Part shown: positions 12,412-24,403 of the stretch, in pieces
Position numbering within the stretch: position 1 is the first letter of the stretch
Layout: every line of letters starts with the position of its first letter
Source of the DNA: Todiramphus chloris collaris
Taxonomy: Eukaryota; Chordata; Aves; Coraciiformes; Alcedinidae
Assembly: GCA_025345505.1 (NCBI GenBank)
Contig: JANVCC010000174.1
Location: 2,106,656-2,170,655, forward strand
Reading direction: 5' to 3'
Length of the DNA stretch: 64,000 nucleotides
Position numbers and translations under genes: made by a program
Notes under the pieces: model-generated
Seen by the model: the letters and a program-made list of their open reading frames with translations, nothing else
Database searches by the model: none
Told to the model about the DNA's origin: nothing

Positions 12412-15400
12412 AACATGCCTTGCTAGCAGCTAGTAATAACTGGTTGTAAAACATGCAATAATGTACAAATCCCACACTGAGATTTGACACAGGGTTTGGT
12501 TTGGTTTTTTTTTATCCTTTGGTCGTTAACTATCCCTGTAACACTTTCTTTGTTGTCATACATTTGCATACAGTCTTGCAATCTTTTCCTGAACCCTCTT
12601 TGGGAAGGCATTTTCTCGTTAGAGATTATAAAGCCTCAAAGTACTTAACAGTTCTCAGTCGCTCAGTGTTGGACTAGAGCACAGGGCTGTAGCTTGCACG
12701 TGGAATTCCTCTCGGTCTTGGCAGTTGCAGTAGGATGTATATCCATGGACCAGCTGCCTGTGACCGAGGCAGAGAATTACAAGTGCCAGCAGCATTGCAG
12801 AGGTGAGCTATTGCTGTTCTCAGCCGTGGCCCTTGCTGTTAAAGTAACTTCCTAAATGAAAAGTTGAACTCCTTTTGATGAATATTTTAAAACCCCAAAG
12901 CCACAGCATTGCCAATAATTGCACAGATATAGGGCAGACTTCCAGGTCACTTAATTCAGTAGCTTTTTAATAGATTTTTTCCTCTGAGCATGACGACTGT
13001 TTCCCTAATGACTGAAGTCCCCTAGTTGTCAGCTGTAGCTGAACTTCTTGGTCAGAGACTATCTGCATCTGCAAGTGTAGTGTCTGTTCACATTTCCCTT
13101 TTCCTTGCTGCTCTGTGGCAAGAATGATGTGTTTCTTTTACAGCTTAGTCTTGTCTTGACTGCTTGGGGTGCATGGTCACCCTGGTACATTCAGAATTAG
13201 GGAGATTGATTATTTGGACTCCCCTCTTTTGTTGCACTCAATATACTTTGCCTTTTTCTTCTGGAATAGTAGAACCAATTGCCCCCTGAATCAGGTAATA
13301 CAAATCTTGCAATTTTTACCTCTGACTTGAGTGGTTCTGAGGATAGTAATTGTTTGAGCCTGATGGAGATTAAAGCTTGTCTCCCATGTCAGTTATTAAA
13401 TGTGGGAATAGCTGCAGGCTGTGGAACAAAATATTTGATTTACAGTGCAACTCTGTGAAAGGCTATAATGCAAGAACTGTATAGATCTGTTTGGTATAAA
13501 AGCTTCATTTAAGAGGGGAAGCAGCAGCAGCAGCCTGCTAGACCATTTCTGGTTGGGATTTCTATTTTAGTAGGCTGAAGCCCAGTGTGGTGATCTGTGT
13601 GGTATAATGATGGTAATTCAGAGCTGGAAGATGAGTCGTCTGTAATTTTGAGCCTTTCTCAGTGTTACAGCTTCTTATCAGCAGAGTCACCGGGAGCTGA
13701 ACCATTTGTAGCACTTGGAGTTTCCCTTTGTCTCGAGGTAGAGGTTGAGATTGTTACAAGCCTGTCTGTTGGCTTCGTTAGCATGGGAGCTGACGCTTTG
13801 GACGCTTGCACTTTATTGCTGGCAACATATTTTTCTACCTAGTGGGGTGAGCAGTTGTTTAATTGGGAAAGCTGTTACTTCTCTTGATCCTGACTACAGC
13901 AGAAATCAATGTCTTCTCTGCAGTCTGAACTAACAGGAATCAAACTCATTGAAGGATGAAAATGGTTTAATCAACAGAGAGCCATCTTAAAGATTATTTA
14001 AAAAAACCCAAACCCACAAACAAACCCAACAGCCAACCCAAGCTCTGAAACTAGTGAGCAGAACATGGGCTCTTCTACCTTAAGCTGGCCTAATGGAGTG
14101 TAGGTAATAGAAGTTGAACCTGAAATGGATGATGATATCATTATGGGGAGCTATTTATTTCACATTCTTTGCTTGTAAACACCACTGCCTGTGTAAATCT
14201 CCAGCATTTAGATGAATTGACAAAACTGAGATCTAATGATGCCTTTCTTTGTAGTGGAAGCCATGAAAGGCACTCTGTATTCATCCCAGAACTGAACCTT
14301 CCAGGATTGTTGGGCTTGCTCTTGACCTCATTTGTCCAGGGAGGTCCGCTTACTTAAAAATCTCTGTAGCAGATGTGGTTGTTGGTGTCCCAAAGGGTGG
14401 ATTTCACTGGGAAAGGAGCGAGGGGAATGACAGCAGCGTGTCTTGTTGCCCACTCCTTTGGAAAAATGTAGTTGGGGTTGGAATTGCTGTCTTGTAACCC
14501 TGTAAACTGGGCAATGGACTAAGCAATTATTGCTTAATATACTTTACACTACTTACTGTGTTTTACAGCCAGGATTTGTGCTACGCAGAAGCATCCTCAG
14601 GAAGCTTTGACATGTGCAGCGTGACCTTTTTGTCTGTTGTTTAGGGGAGGGAACTGGTTCTTGCTGCATTTGGTTACACAGATGTGAGGTTCCATGTGCC
14701 TGTGCTGTTGTTGACATGTGATTTGAAAATTTTCATTCTGAAACTTGATGGCTGGAGGGTATTTTAAACAGCAGCGCAGGGGGAAACCTCGAGTGTGTTC
14801 TGGGACTGCTGAATGGTGACCGTTAGGGAAACTGAGATCAATGTTACCTTTGAATTGATTTCCTCACCCTCGAGACATACAGATCCTAAGAAGCAAAGAA
14901 GCAGATTTTACTTCATGAGGAAGTTGCCTGCCAGGCTTTAACACAAGTTTTATTAATAGATTGTTAATGAACTTGTGAGGCGTCCGTGTATACTCTTTTC
15001 TGATAGACTAGTGAAAATTCAGCAGTTGATGTCAGTCCTTCAGAAGAGAAGGAGATAATAGCTCGTAGACCAAGCAAAGGAGCACCTTTAAGGTTCCGTG
15101 TATTGGGTCGGGAGACCTGCCTGCGTGCCTCTGGATTTTTGTGCCTCTTGCACAGTTTCTGCTGTTCTTCAGCTCGCGCATCGCTTCAGGAACAATCGTT
15201 AGCTGGAGCGAGAACCAAACGTATTAAAGAACTGTTGTGATGGTGCTTGACTTTGTGCTTGGTTGCTGGTTTTTTTCCTTGATGCTTTCACGTGGGCTGT
15301 TGTCAGCACTCGAGGGGAAAACTGAAGATGTACAATTTGCAGTTCCCAAGTCAAGTCTCCACATGGTCTTGGTGGTTTAACTGAATGTACAGTGTTTTGG

Positions 15401-18252
15401 TGGGCTGTAGAGCATTACTTCTAGGAGCCTGACACTAGATGGCACAGTGCAGCTTGGCCATGGCACCTGAGGGAGGAATGGTCACTGGTTACTCTGCACA
15501 GGGTTCTTGTGTTTTGTGTAGTGGCTTTGAAGCTGTTTGTTTATTGGTACAGTGGAAACTTGCCTCCCGTGGTCTGAAACTCCTGTGTTCCTTCTGCCCA
15601 GGAATGTTTGCTGCTGGGGTGAATGAATGCAGAACAGGTCAATATTTTCTTCAGTGAATGTTTGTTCTATGGAATTGTCCCTTTGGGTGTGTATCAGAAT
15701 TCAGTCACATGAATGGGATTTTTAAGTGGGATGTTATTTTATGCTGAACACTGGTGGGAAAACGTGGATTGCTTTGACAAGCAGCACAGCCCTGGTTTGT
15801 GTTAAAATAGACACCAGGATCCTTTTTTTTTAGTGTATGTGATAAGCTGGTGTAAACCATGCTTAACTATTGCCACCTCTTCCCCTGCAGTGTCAGAAAC
15901 AGTGTGGGGCTGATGGGGAAAGGCCTTTCTGACCATTAGCTGGTTGATGCTAGCTTTCTCCAGTCTGCTGCATCCCTCCAGCTCATGCAGAGCCTCTGTG
16001 CGCGTGGCTGACTCCGGCTGTGCGGTACCTTTGGGTGGGGAGGTCATCTTGCACTGGGAGCAGGACACACCTGAGTTTTGCACTTTGGAAGAGCTGCTAA
16101 ACAGATAAGAGACCTTTTTCAGAAGGACCAGAGGTATAGTTTCTGAAGGGTGATAGGCTCTAGCATGGCCAAGGCAGGTACGTGCTTAGCACTTGGTTGC
16201 AATCCTTCCCCTGGTACGGCTCTTTTGTTTTTGTTAAGGCTCTTTGGAAGTGGCTGCACGTCATGTGGGAAAGCACAAGGTTTTGACATAACACTGCTTC
16301 TTCCTATGAGACACAAGCTGTCTTGTTTGCTTACTCCTATGAATTTGTGGAGGGAGAAGAAGAGGGATACACTGAGAAGCTTCCCGTTGTCCCATGTTTT
16401 GGGGGATTCCAGAAGGGTGTGCTGGAGCAAGCTCTGAATTAGTTTCCTATGCTGAGTATCTTCTCCCATAGCTTTGGGAAGCCAAGAGTTTCTTCCCCGT
16501 GTAACTGAACTGGAGCCATGTGGTTTCAGGCTGTTAATATTTTTTTTCAAGATTATAGTAGAAACTTCCTGTTTTTAGAGCTTATCTCCCCGTCTGGAGG
16601 GAAAGATTATTATAGGTATGGTCACATCCTGTGGTTATTGTCACATGAAAAAAAAAACTCTATTGAATTTTCTGAAGCCCTGGAATGTGAAAGTGATTCC
16701 TACACTAAAAAAGAAACCCCAGTGAGCTGCAGTCACATCTCTGATCTCCACTGTGATTTCAAGAAAAGACTGTAAATCCCTTGCAAACTTTACATATCTG
16801 TTAGTTCAATTTCTGCTATGCTTGGGGTGTTGAGAGAACCTCTGGGTGAAGAATCTATCTTACTCTGAACGGAAGGTTGTGAAGGAAGCATTTGGCAGTC
16901 ATTTCCTTTAGCCTGTGAGTAAGAGCATTATTATGGATTATAATAGTTTAAACACACCGCAGGCTGTTGATAGAGACATCAAGTTTTCCATTCCTAAAGT
17001 TACTTGGAGTTGAAATGGGAGGAAAGAACAAGCAAACTTCCATTGTTTTACAATTGCTTTGATAGAGTTGAAATAGATGTTGTTTGCTTTCTTCTTCCTT
17101 CCCTCCTTTTCTTTAGCTTTACCCTTCTCCCTTCTCCCCACACTTAACTATTGAGGGTTTTATTTTGTTTGCTTTTTTTTATGTACAGCAGAGAACAAAT
17201 GAGTTCTTTGAGGTTTTTGCAAATCCACATATTAACTTTTCAAGTAGGCAGTTTTTTCCTTTTAAATACGACCTTTCTTGACAAAAAAAAAATTGGATTT
17301 TCTTTCTAGGATAATACCTTGTAAAATAAATTGTCACTTTTTTTTTGTCAGACTGGAGAAGCTGCTGAACAGGTTGATGTCTTGCCGCAAGTACCGCGAA
17401 ATCTGGCAGACACAACTGGATTTTGTTTTAATATTCTTGGCTTACAATGTACCATTCTGTACGTTGGAGTTTCCCAGGGCAGGGATTTTTCTACAAAAAC
17501 ACTTTGGAATTTAAGTATTGGTCCCTGCAGGAAAGAGGAAACAAACCAGAGGAGAAATTCTGGAAACAAAAGTGATTTCTGTGATTAGCAGACATGAGCT
17601 TTTTGGGGTTTTTTGCTTAAATTTGTCCTGCCTGGTTGGTTTTCATTTCCGGCTCCCAACGCTGTAGCTGGGTTTCCAGTTACTTGTCTCACTACTTGTT
17701 TCCCAGTAGCTTGGTCACAGTATCCCAGCTGAGTTTCTTACACTGTGCACTTCCATTCTTACCTATGCACATAAAAGCATTTATTTTAGAATTGTGCCAA
17801 CTTGCTGCACTCCTTAGCTTGTTGATCTTTTTGTTGTTTTGGGTTTCTTTCCCTCCCCATCTCTCTTCCCAAAGCAAACACGCTGTCTTTCTGGCTGAAT
17901 TTCGCTCGTTTTGAGATGCAGCTATTTTAGACCATTGTCCTTGAATTAGGTTTTAACTGTAAATAGAAAATGCTGTCTCTCCGCTGCCTTGTGTGTGTGT
18001 TTGTTTTTCCCTGGGCTTTTGTTAAGCACACTGAAGTCTGGTTTCAAGGGTTTTTATAGCTGGCAGAATTGAGTCTTCAGCATTTGCAGGGGGAGAATGG
18101 AAAGAAGGGTGTGGGTTGACACTACTGTAAACATTCACTTAATTGTATGGGGACTTGAGACTGAACTTCAGTAGCCTGGGCTGTAGCTCTTGGTGTGGTG
18201 GGCTTTGTTTTTTTTTGGTGATGGTTTTGGGTTTGTGGGTTTTTTTAATTTT

Positions 18253-18300
18253 ATATATATATATATGTCGGGTTTTTTTTTCCCCCCCCCCCCCCCCCCC
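18253..18300. repeat. Compound simple repeat: TA, T9, C18
   Basis: A TA alternation (18253-18267) is followed by GTCGGG, a run of nine T (18274-18282) and then eighteen C (18283-18300). Homopolymers of this type are prone to slippage and to sequencing error, so the exact C count is doubtful. Confidence 0.9.
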
Positions 18301-20640
18301 TTACTAAGTTAGGCCTTTCTGGAAGACCCTGAGTTTTCATATGTTACCATGAGCACTGCCTTGGTCTCCACAGCTCCCCGATAAAAACCAGCCTACCAGA
18401 TCTCTCCCAAAGACATGTAGAATGGAATTCTGCAGGACTTTGTCCTTGAGGTCTCCGTCCCCATTCTTCAGCTGAGTGATGCACTTGACTCTACCATTAG
18501 CACAGTTTTTCTCTGTGTCACAGGTTCTGGTTAGGCTGGGAAGGAATCTGAGGCAACTTGTGTTTCTACCTGTTAACAAGCAGTTGTGCTAACGAGCAGT
18601 AGGTATCACCAGTGCACAGGTCTTGGGATTTATTATTTTTTTCCTTTGGAGGATATATGTTTGTGTTCCTGTGTTACTCTTGAGACTTGTGCCTCTCTTG
18701 CCAGGTGGAGGTTTGGTCCAACAGTGTTACCTTCCAGGGGTGGCAAAGGAGCTGTTGGTGGCAGTTACAGCAAGGATGGTCCTGGATGCTTGGGCCTAAG
18801 AGTGGCTGAAATGAGGTTGAGGTTCCTCAGACTTTGTGCTTGGTAGGGGCCTCCTCTCCCAGAGTATTGATGTGTCAGGTGTTAATGGTGACCTGGAGGG
18901 ACTTAGAGCTTGATGGGACATCTGCTGAGGTACAAACCTCAACACCAGGTAAGTAGGGAAAAGGAGTCCTGGTTCTTGAACCATAAAATCCATGATAGTT
19001 TTAGTAATTTGCTTTAGCAGGCTCTAGGTTAGATGCTGTTTACCTGGAGGCTTGGGAGGAAAAAACCCAACCCTCACTCCAAACAAAAAGAAACAACTAA
19101 AACCAATCAAACAAAATCTAACCCAACAGAAAAAAGCCGAACCTCTGAAGGGCCACGGCCTGAAAACAGGGTGCAGGTTCCATTTGGGGTTTTGAGAGGG
19201 GCAGGGAAATGGTTGATCCAGATTTCCACTAAATTAAAGCAACTCTTCGTGCTCTGTTTAAGAACTGCTGCCTGCTGTGTGTATAAAGTGGTCAGGACTC
19301 TGTGTTTAACTGTTTGCAGAGTTTCCAGTCTCCATAGGCAGGCTTGGGTCACCGAATGAAACGGCCTTTTGATTACGCTGGAGCAATAATAACATCGCAC
19401 TGCATTTCCTCGTGGAGATTGCGTTCTAGCAGCGTGGAAAAGCACCCTCGCGTAATTGTGGAGCGAGCTGTGGCTGATTTAGTGCTGTGGCAAGAAGCTG
19501 CTTAAAACTCAGTGCATGTTTCCTGTAGAACACTGGTACGTGCTCACATCTGCAAGCGTAGACAAGACTGTTCCGGCTTCAAGCAGGTTTGGAGAAGTTT
19601 TGTGTGTAGACAGCAGTAACTGTCTGGTCAAGAGTGGACTATCGGCTGTTCTCAGCTGTGTTTTTACTGGTCTGTGTTATTTGCAAAGGAGGAAAACATC
19701 ACCTCTAACCTGACCAAAGGTTTTGTGTTTGGAATAGGTACGGCCTGGACGCTTTGATGTTGAATTGAAAACAAACAAACAGGTAGCAAATACGCAGTGC
19801 TTCTGTTCTGAGCAGTTAAGAGGTGACCTTTCATGTTAGTAGCCCAGTTTCTTTCCTCTGCTGAAGAATCATTTGACCGTTGGCCTCAGGAATTATTAAG
19901 CTAATTTTCACCTTCCAAGTGCTTCTGCTTTGGGCTTTTTGTTTTACTGTTGGTTTGTCTGGAGATAGATGCACTGACAGGGGAAGGGAAGCTTCTGATG
20001 AGCCTAGAATTCAGTGCCACACAAGAAAACCAGTGCTGTGACACTGATATTCAGCTGTTAGCTTGTTCTCCATGAACCTACTCCCTTCCTCTCCCCCCCT
20101 ACCCAATGTCACATCCGAAGGGAGCACTTGATTCACGTGAAGCTCTGATGACAGTGCTAAGTCCCATGTCAAAAATAGGCTCAGCTTAGCAGGGGTTTAA
20201 TGTGTTACACTTGTTGCTTCCCTAAATTGGGAAGTAGTGTTATATTAACTTTCAGGGAAAGCTTGTTGTGATCACAACTCTGTGTGTTCCTAAAAGTAAG
20301 AGTAAAGCTTCTTTTTATACGTTTTGTGCAAGCCAGACAGGGTACTTCAACCTGCCCGTAAGAAGTGAACTGGATGAGCAAACTGCGTGCCTTCAGCGAG
20401 CTGCTTTTGAGGGTTTGTGGGACCTCTTTGTCTTGGATGTCTCTTACATAAAAAAGTTAATTTGCCCATTTAATCTGTGTAATCTCATTAAGTCTGTTTA
20501 CGGTTAGTTTGTGTTTCAAGTGTATACATATCTGGTAGACCTGAAATTGCTCCTTTGGAGCAGTTTTTCCAGTGGGTGCAATGTTTATGCGGGGAATGCT
20601 GCTGATCGATAGATCTTGTGGCTTGGAGGGAGCATATCTC

Positions 20641-20692
20641 TATTTGATGTTCTTCAAATTTGTATGTCTGTATTTAATATTCTTCAAATGCA
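20641..20692. repeat. Imperfect two-copy repeat, 30-bp spacing
   Basis: A roughly 22-bp unit beginning TATTTGATGTTCTTCAAAT (20641-20662) recurs as TATTTAATATTCTTCAAAT (20671-20692), with 8 bp between them. It looks like an old local duplication. Confidence 0.7.
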
Positions 20693-23029
20693 GTAGGACT
20701 CTTGTGAGAAGTTATGAATTATTCGTGTTTGTTATGAGTAGTATGTCTAGAAAGCTGCACATTTTACTGCTCTTTGAAGACACACTGTCACTTCTCAGCG
20801 CTCAATCTTTCATGAGCTGCAGCGTGTAGGTACGTACACGATACAAAGTGTTACGGTATTCCCAGGAAGAGCCAAGCCCTGCAAGCTATCGGGTGTTTCC
20901 CACTATAAGGAGGGAACGTGTACCTAGGTGCATGTGTACGTGCCTCTTAGCGACGTCAGGAATTACTGACAGCAAGTCAATGCCTTATTTTTTTTTCAGG
21001 TTTCCAGCTTCTGTTGTTTGTTGTCACGACCGTAATGTTTCTTCAACTAGGTGTTCTATTTAATTATAGTGTTTATAATAAATATCAGCTCCCTTGGCTG
21101 CGTGCTTAGGCCTGTAGCATGCGGAGTGCTTTGCTTGTAACTGCATCCCTTGTCTCAGTTCATTATCTGTTAATGGTACTCAACATGACAGGGTTGTTTT
21201 GATAAATGGAGCCTGCCAGGAAAACCGGGCTGGATTTTGCACGCAGCGGAACGAGCTTGAGTTCGTTGTGCAGAACCCGATGCCGAACGCACAGCGGACC
21301 GAACAGGACGACGTGTTGTGCGAGGCCTGTTAGCAACTGTTCCCAAGGCAGGGTTCAGTGGATTGCTGCTCAAGCCCAGTCTGGGTCCTGTTCTCTGGGG
21401 TGTATTTGCCTCACCCTCGTGGAGGTAGTTCCTGGGGGATCTTGATGCGTGTATGAACGTACAACTCGCGTTTGATGTTTCTTTTCAGACGTGCTTGCTT
21501 TTAGTGGTGATACTAAGAGAAAGGCTGTTGTAAGTTTATAACGCTGTGACTAGCAAAGGTGTATTTCGTGACCAAGAAAAGATTTTCACCTCTTATAATT
21601 AATTTCCAAAAGACATGATAGAAAGTCCCAATTGCAGAATGGAGCTTGAGGCTGTTCTCTGTGCATGGCTTGTCTCTTCTATTTTAGTCTGTGAAATGGG
21701 GGCAGATCTCCGTATCTCATAGGAAAGCCAATTAGTGAAAGTTCAGTTGTTTCTGATGTCAGTGATTGAATACTGTGGCTGTTCTGTTCATTCAAGAATC
21801 TCCAATATGCTGTATAACAACAGATGGGCCTTGGGATGAGTTCGCTGTCATCTACCACGCTGCTGAATTCGGCAGTTGGATCGCCTTGGGTTTGCAAGAC
21901 GGTGTCTGAGAGTCAAGAATACTCCAGTTCTGTTGCTGGGTTCAAGCTGCTGGATGCTGCGCTCTGCGCTGTTTGAACAACTTCCATTCTAATGGGATAC
22001 AAAAAAATTCTGCAGATACACCTTTTTTGTTTTTTTTCTGAGTGCATTTTTTCCAATATATCCTGAGTTTCAGGATTTGTGATCCAATCTGGCTGGATCA
22101 TCTGTCCTCAAGGGATAAGGTGTTTCTGAACAAATACCATCAAACAGGATATTTTTCAAATAAATGGAGCTTGGCCTGACTTAACTCGCTGCTGGAAAGC
22201 TCTTTTGGAAGTCATTAGAAGTAAACACTGATTTAAATACACACTGGAGCAGTAAGTTCCTTGCTAGGATCTGCCAGGTGTGGGGCCACATTTGACTGGA
22301 AAATGGAAGTGAGGATAAATGCAGTGGGGTTGCTTTGTGCTGGCTTGGGGATTGAATGTCAGCTCTGGCAGGCTTGGAGCTATAGCACGGCTACTTGGTT
22401 ACAAAGCTTGTTTTGAACCGGTTCTTTCCGAGAGAGGCTGCAGGTCAGGAGGTGTTGTACAGTGAATACCGCGGGAGTGAAGCTCGTGCCATTTGCCATC
22501 TTCGGTTTGGATTGATCGTAGAGGTCTCGCAGTGGGGCAAGGGTGTTAGAATTAACTGGCTGCTTCCACTCTGCTTGCGGTTTTGGGCAGCTATTTCTAG
22601 CTGCCTAAAATTTTGACTAAATTTTGAAGTTGGCTGTCTCCCGAAGGACTCGCAGGGTAGAAACATCTATGGATAAATAGAGAGAAAATACACAAATTAT
22701 TAACAGCATCTGGAAAGGATAAGTTGGCAGGCAGGACTTGAAGGTGTTGCTCTAATTAACTCCATCTGGGAATCTTCACTTATTGTTATTATTTTTATTT
22801 TTAAACTTGTTTTTGTAAAAGCAGCTCTGAGAAGGTGTACTCCTCGATTTATGTTCTAGGCAAAACACTGCTCGCACGGCTAGGAAATGGATTTGCTTGG
22901 CAGGGTAAAAAGTGTACGTTGCCCTCGGGTAATGGATTACATAGACGGCTTGTTTTGCATGTTACTCTGCAAGGGAAATAGCAAAGCTTTGCTCTAAAAT
23001 TAAGTCGATACTGGCAGCTGAAAGGTCAC

Positions 23030-23109
23030 GGTTGTGGCGTTACAGAACAGCGCGAGGCGCTGGGAGGTTCGGACGAGTTACGGGTTCGTACAGAGACACG
23101 TAGCGAGAG
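23030..23109 (+). other. Candidate alternative first exon ending at a strong donor
   Basis: This short CpG-containing stretch ends in GAG followed by GTAAGT at 23110, a near-consensus 5' splice site. No acceptor is evident just upstream, so if used it would be a first exon; the 5' limit given is arbitrary. It lies about 1.2 kb before the donor at 24339, so the island could start two alternative 5'UTR exons. Strong GTAAGT matches also occur by chance (another is at 18949), so this remains weak without transcript data. Confidence 0.2.
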
Positions 23110-23651
23110 GTAAGTGTTCATTTTTTTTTTTAAATCGCCAACTAAATGCAATTAGAGGAGCATGTTTTGCTGAGCAGATGAATTGCTGTTTCTAATGGGA
23201 GGAGGGCAGACGTCGTGGAAAGGATTTAAAACAAAATGGCTTACTAATTGAAGACAGTGCCAGAGAATCTTTGTGTCGAAGCGCCTCTTAATGTGACACT
23301 GGACGGGCATCTCTTTCTTACCCATCTCGGGCATGAATGCCGTGTGTGGACTGTGTTTCCTCCATCCCTCTATTTTATCTGCATTTTCCCCACCCCCTGT
23401 GTGTTTTGATCAGCGGTTGTGGAGGCGAGGAGGGCTGGCAGCATTAATATTCCCGGCTGCAGCTCGGGGACGTGAGCCGCTCATCACTCCCGGGGATGCT
23501 TCGCCTCCTTAATATCTTGCTTGCAGATGCATTTTCTAGCTGACCACGCTATTAAAGAGCTGCCATCAATCACGGGGCTCCCGGTTCCGGCGGGGCTGAG
23601 CCGGGGAGGAGGCAGAGGCGGGCCGCGCCGCGGGAAGCAGCGCGTGTCTCT

Positions 23652-23749
23652 CTCGGTGTGCGTGTCTCGGTGTGCGTGTCTCGGTGTGCGTGTCTCGGTG
23701 TGCGTGTCTCGGTGTGCGTGTCTCGGTGTGCGTGTCTCGGTGTGCGTGC
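23652..23749. repeat. 14-bp minisatellite, 7 copies
   Basis: The unit CTCGGTGTGCGTGT is repeated seven times without gaps (starts at 23652, 23666, 23680, 23694, 23708, 23722 and 23736). Only the last base of the seventh copy differs. Each unit carries two CpGs. The near-perfect identity indicates recent expansion or homogenisation. The array sits inside the CpG island, 590 bp upstream of the candidate first-exon donor. Confidence 0.95.
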
Positions 23750-23796
23750 CCGCGCCCCGGGACCGGGAAGCGGGGCCGGGCCGGTGCGTGAGAGCC

Positions 23797-23837
23797 GGGC
23801 GGGGCGCGGCGGGCAGCGAGGGGGGGGGGCGGGCGGG
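23797..23837 (+). promoter_or_regulatory. GC-box (Sp1/KLF-type) cluster with G10 run
   Basis: GGGCGGGG lies at 23797-23804 and GGGCGGGCGGG at 23827-23837, the latter overlapping a run of ten G (23820-23829). GGGCGG is the classical Sp1/KLF core and is typical of TATA-less CpG-island promoters. The motif match is direct; binding is inferred. Confidence 0.4.
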
Positions 23838-23860
23838 TTCCGCGCCGGGTTTTCCCCCGT

Positions 23861-23908
23861 GCCGCCGCCGCCGCCGCCTCCTCCTCCTCCTCCTCCTCCT
23901 CCTCCTCC
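23861..23908. repeat. Triplet repeats (GCC)6 then (TCC)10
   Basis: Six GCC units (23861-23878) run straight into ten TCC units (23879-23908). Triplet repeats of this kind are common in 5'UTRs and promoter islands and vary in length. If transcribed they would lie in a leader exon; I see no reason to treat them as coding. Confidence 0.95.
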
Positions 23909-23981
23909 CGGGGCCGGGCGGGGGCCGGCGGCCGCGGCATGTGGCGGTGGCCTCGGCCACGCTGCTGAGGGGGTGGCCGGC

Positions 23982-24015
23982 GGGGAGGGGGTGGGAGGTG
24001 GGGGGGGGGGGTGGG
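23982..24015 (+). other. Potential G-quadruplex tract
   Basis: There are more than four G-runs of three or more with short loops, including a run of twelve G at 24000-24011. This meets the usual G-quadruplex pattern on the + strand. Such tracts are frequent at CpG-island promoters. Folding is not shown by sequence alone. Confidence 0.5.
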
Positions 24016-24039
24016 CGGCGGGTCCGAGCGACGCCGTTC

Positions 24040-24338
24040 GCTCCTCCGCCTTCTCCGCACCCCGGCCCCAGCTGCTCGGCGGCGAGGCGGAGGGGCCTCC
24101 TTTTGTTCACCAACTGCGCCGCCTCGTCGCCCCCGGCCCCCGCTTCCTCCGGTCCGCTGCCCTCCCCTGCCTCGCGGGGTCCGCCGCCGGGCAGCCCGAT
24201 CCATTCCCCCCCCCCCATAGCCCACCTCCCCTCGCCGGCTCCGCGGAGAAAGCCGGGCGTGCTGGGGTCAGGCTGTGCCAGCCGCGGGGATTGCGTGTGC
24301 CCGGCACCTCCGAGAGCGGCGGAGCCCGAGCCCGGCGG
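24040..24338 (+). other. RERE: Candidate first (non-coding) exon of RERE; 5' end unresolved
   Basis: GC-rich sequence ends in CCGGCGG immediately before GTGAGTG at 24339, a good 5' splice-site match in the downstream part of the CpG island. This is the usual layout of an island-driven leader exon. If joined to the acceptor at 44796 it would give a non-coding leader spliced to the RERE start-codon exon, provided no further 5'UTR exon lies between. The start coordinate is arbitrary because no TSS motif can be pinned down. The RERE assignment rests on strand, distance and the absence of any other visible gene. Confidence 0.4.
24206..24216. repeat. Homopolymer C11
   Basis: Eleven consecutive C residues lie within the candidate leader exon. 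Their length is likely to vary. Confidence 0.9.
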
Positions 24339-24344
24339 GTGAGT
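24339..24344 (+). other. RERE: Splice donor GTGAGT of the candidate first exon
   Basis: The site reads CGG then GTGAGT, then GC-rich intron start. All six intronic positions fit the vertebrate donor consensus. It is the best donor I see in the island. Confidence 0.5.
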
Positions 24345-24357
24345 GCGCCCCGAGCAG

Positions 24358-24403
24358 CGGGGGAGGCCCCGGGGGCGGCGGGGGCTGGCGGCGGGGCCGG
24401 GGC
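24358..24403 (+). other. Potential G-quadruplex tract just inside the first intron
   Basis: Several G-runs of 3-5 separated by short loops lie just downstream of the candidate donor. G-rich starts to first introns are common at CpG-island genes. Folding is inferred from pattern only. Confidence 0.4.

Larger units (their letters stand above)
1..23029. other. Gene-free 5' region (intergenic or far-upstream RERE intron)
   Basis: I find no recognisable coding exon, tRNA or structured RNA here. Open frames are short (largest about 143 codons, 16119-16550 minus), overlap on both strands, lack domain-like composition and resemble no protein I know. The DNA is T/G-rich on the + strand: by eye about fifteen T-runs of 8 or more (for example 1640, 6165, 11043, 12391, 15823, 18208, 20988) against two A-runs (16648, 17281). 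That bias is typical of the sense strand of introns, so this may be intron rather than intergenic DNA. ENO1, which I recall as the neighbour on this side in vertebrates, is not visible. Small repeats and possible regulatory stretches are listed separately; the rest shows nothing I can name. Confidence 0.6.

Noticed and set aside
17331-17588. An 85-codon frame after an acceptor-like T-run and GTCAG at about 17350
   Set aside because: Two other frames are open over the same stretch, no donor fits well, and the peptide resembles nothing I recognise.
18880-18954. Strong donor CAG/GTAAGT at 18949
   Set aside because: There is no convincing upstream acceptor or promoter feature; isolated donor consensus matches are common.
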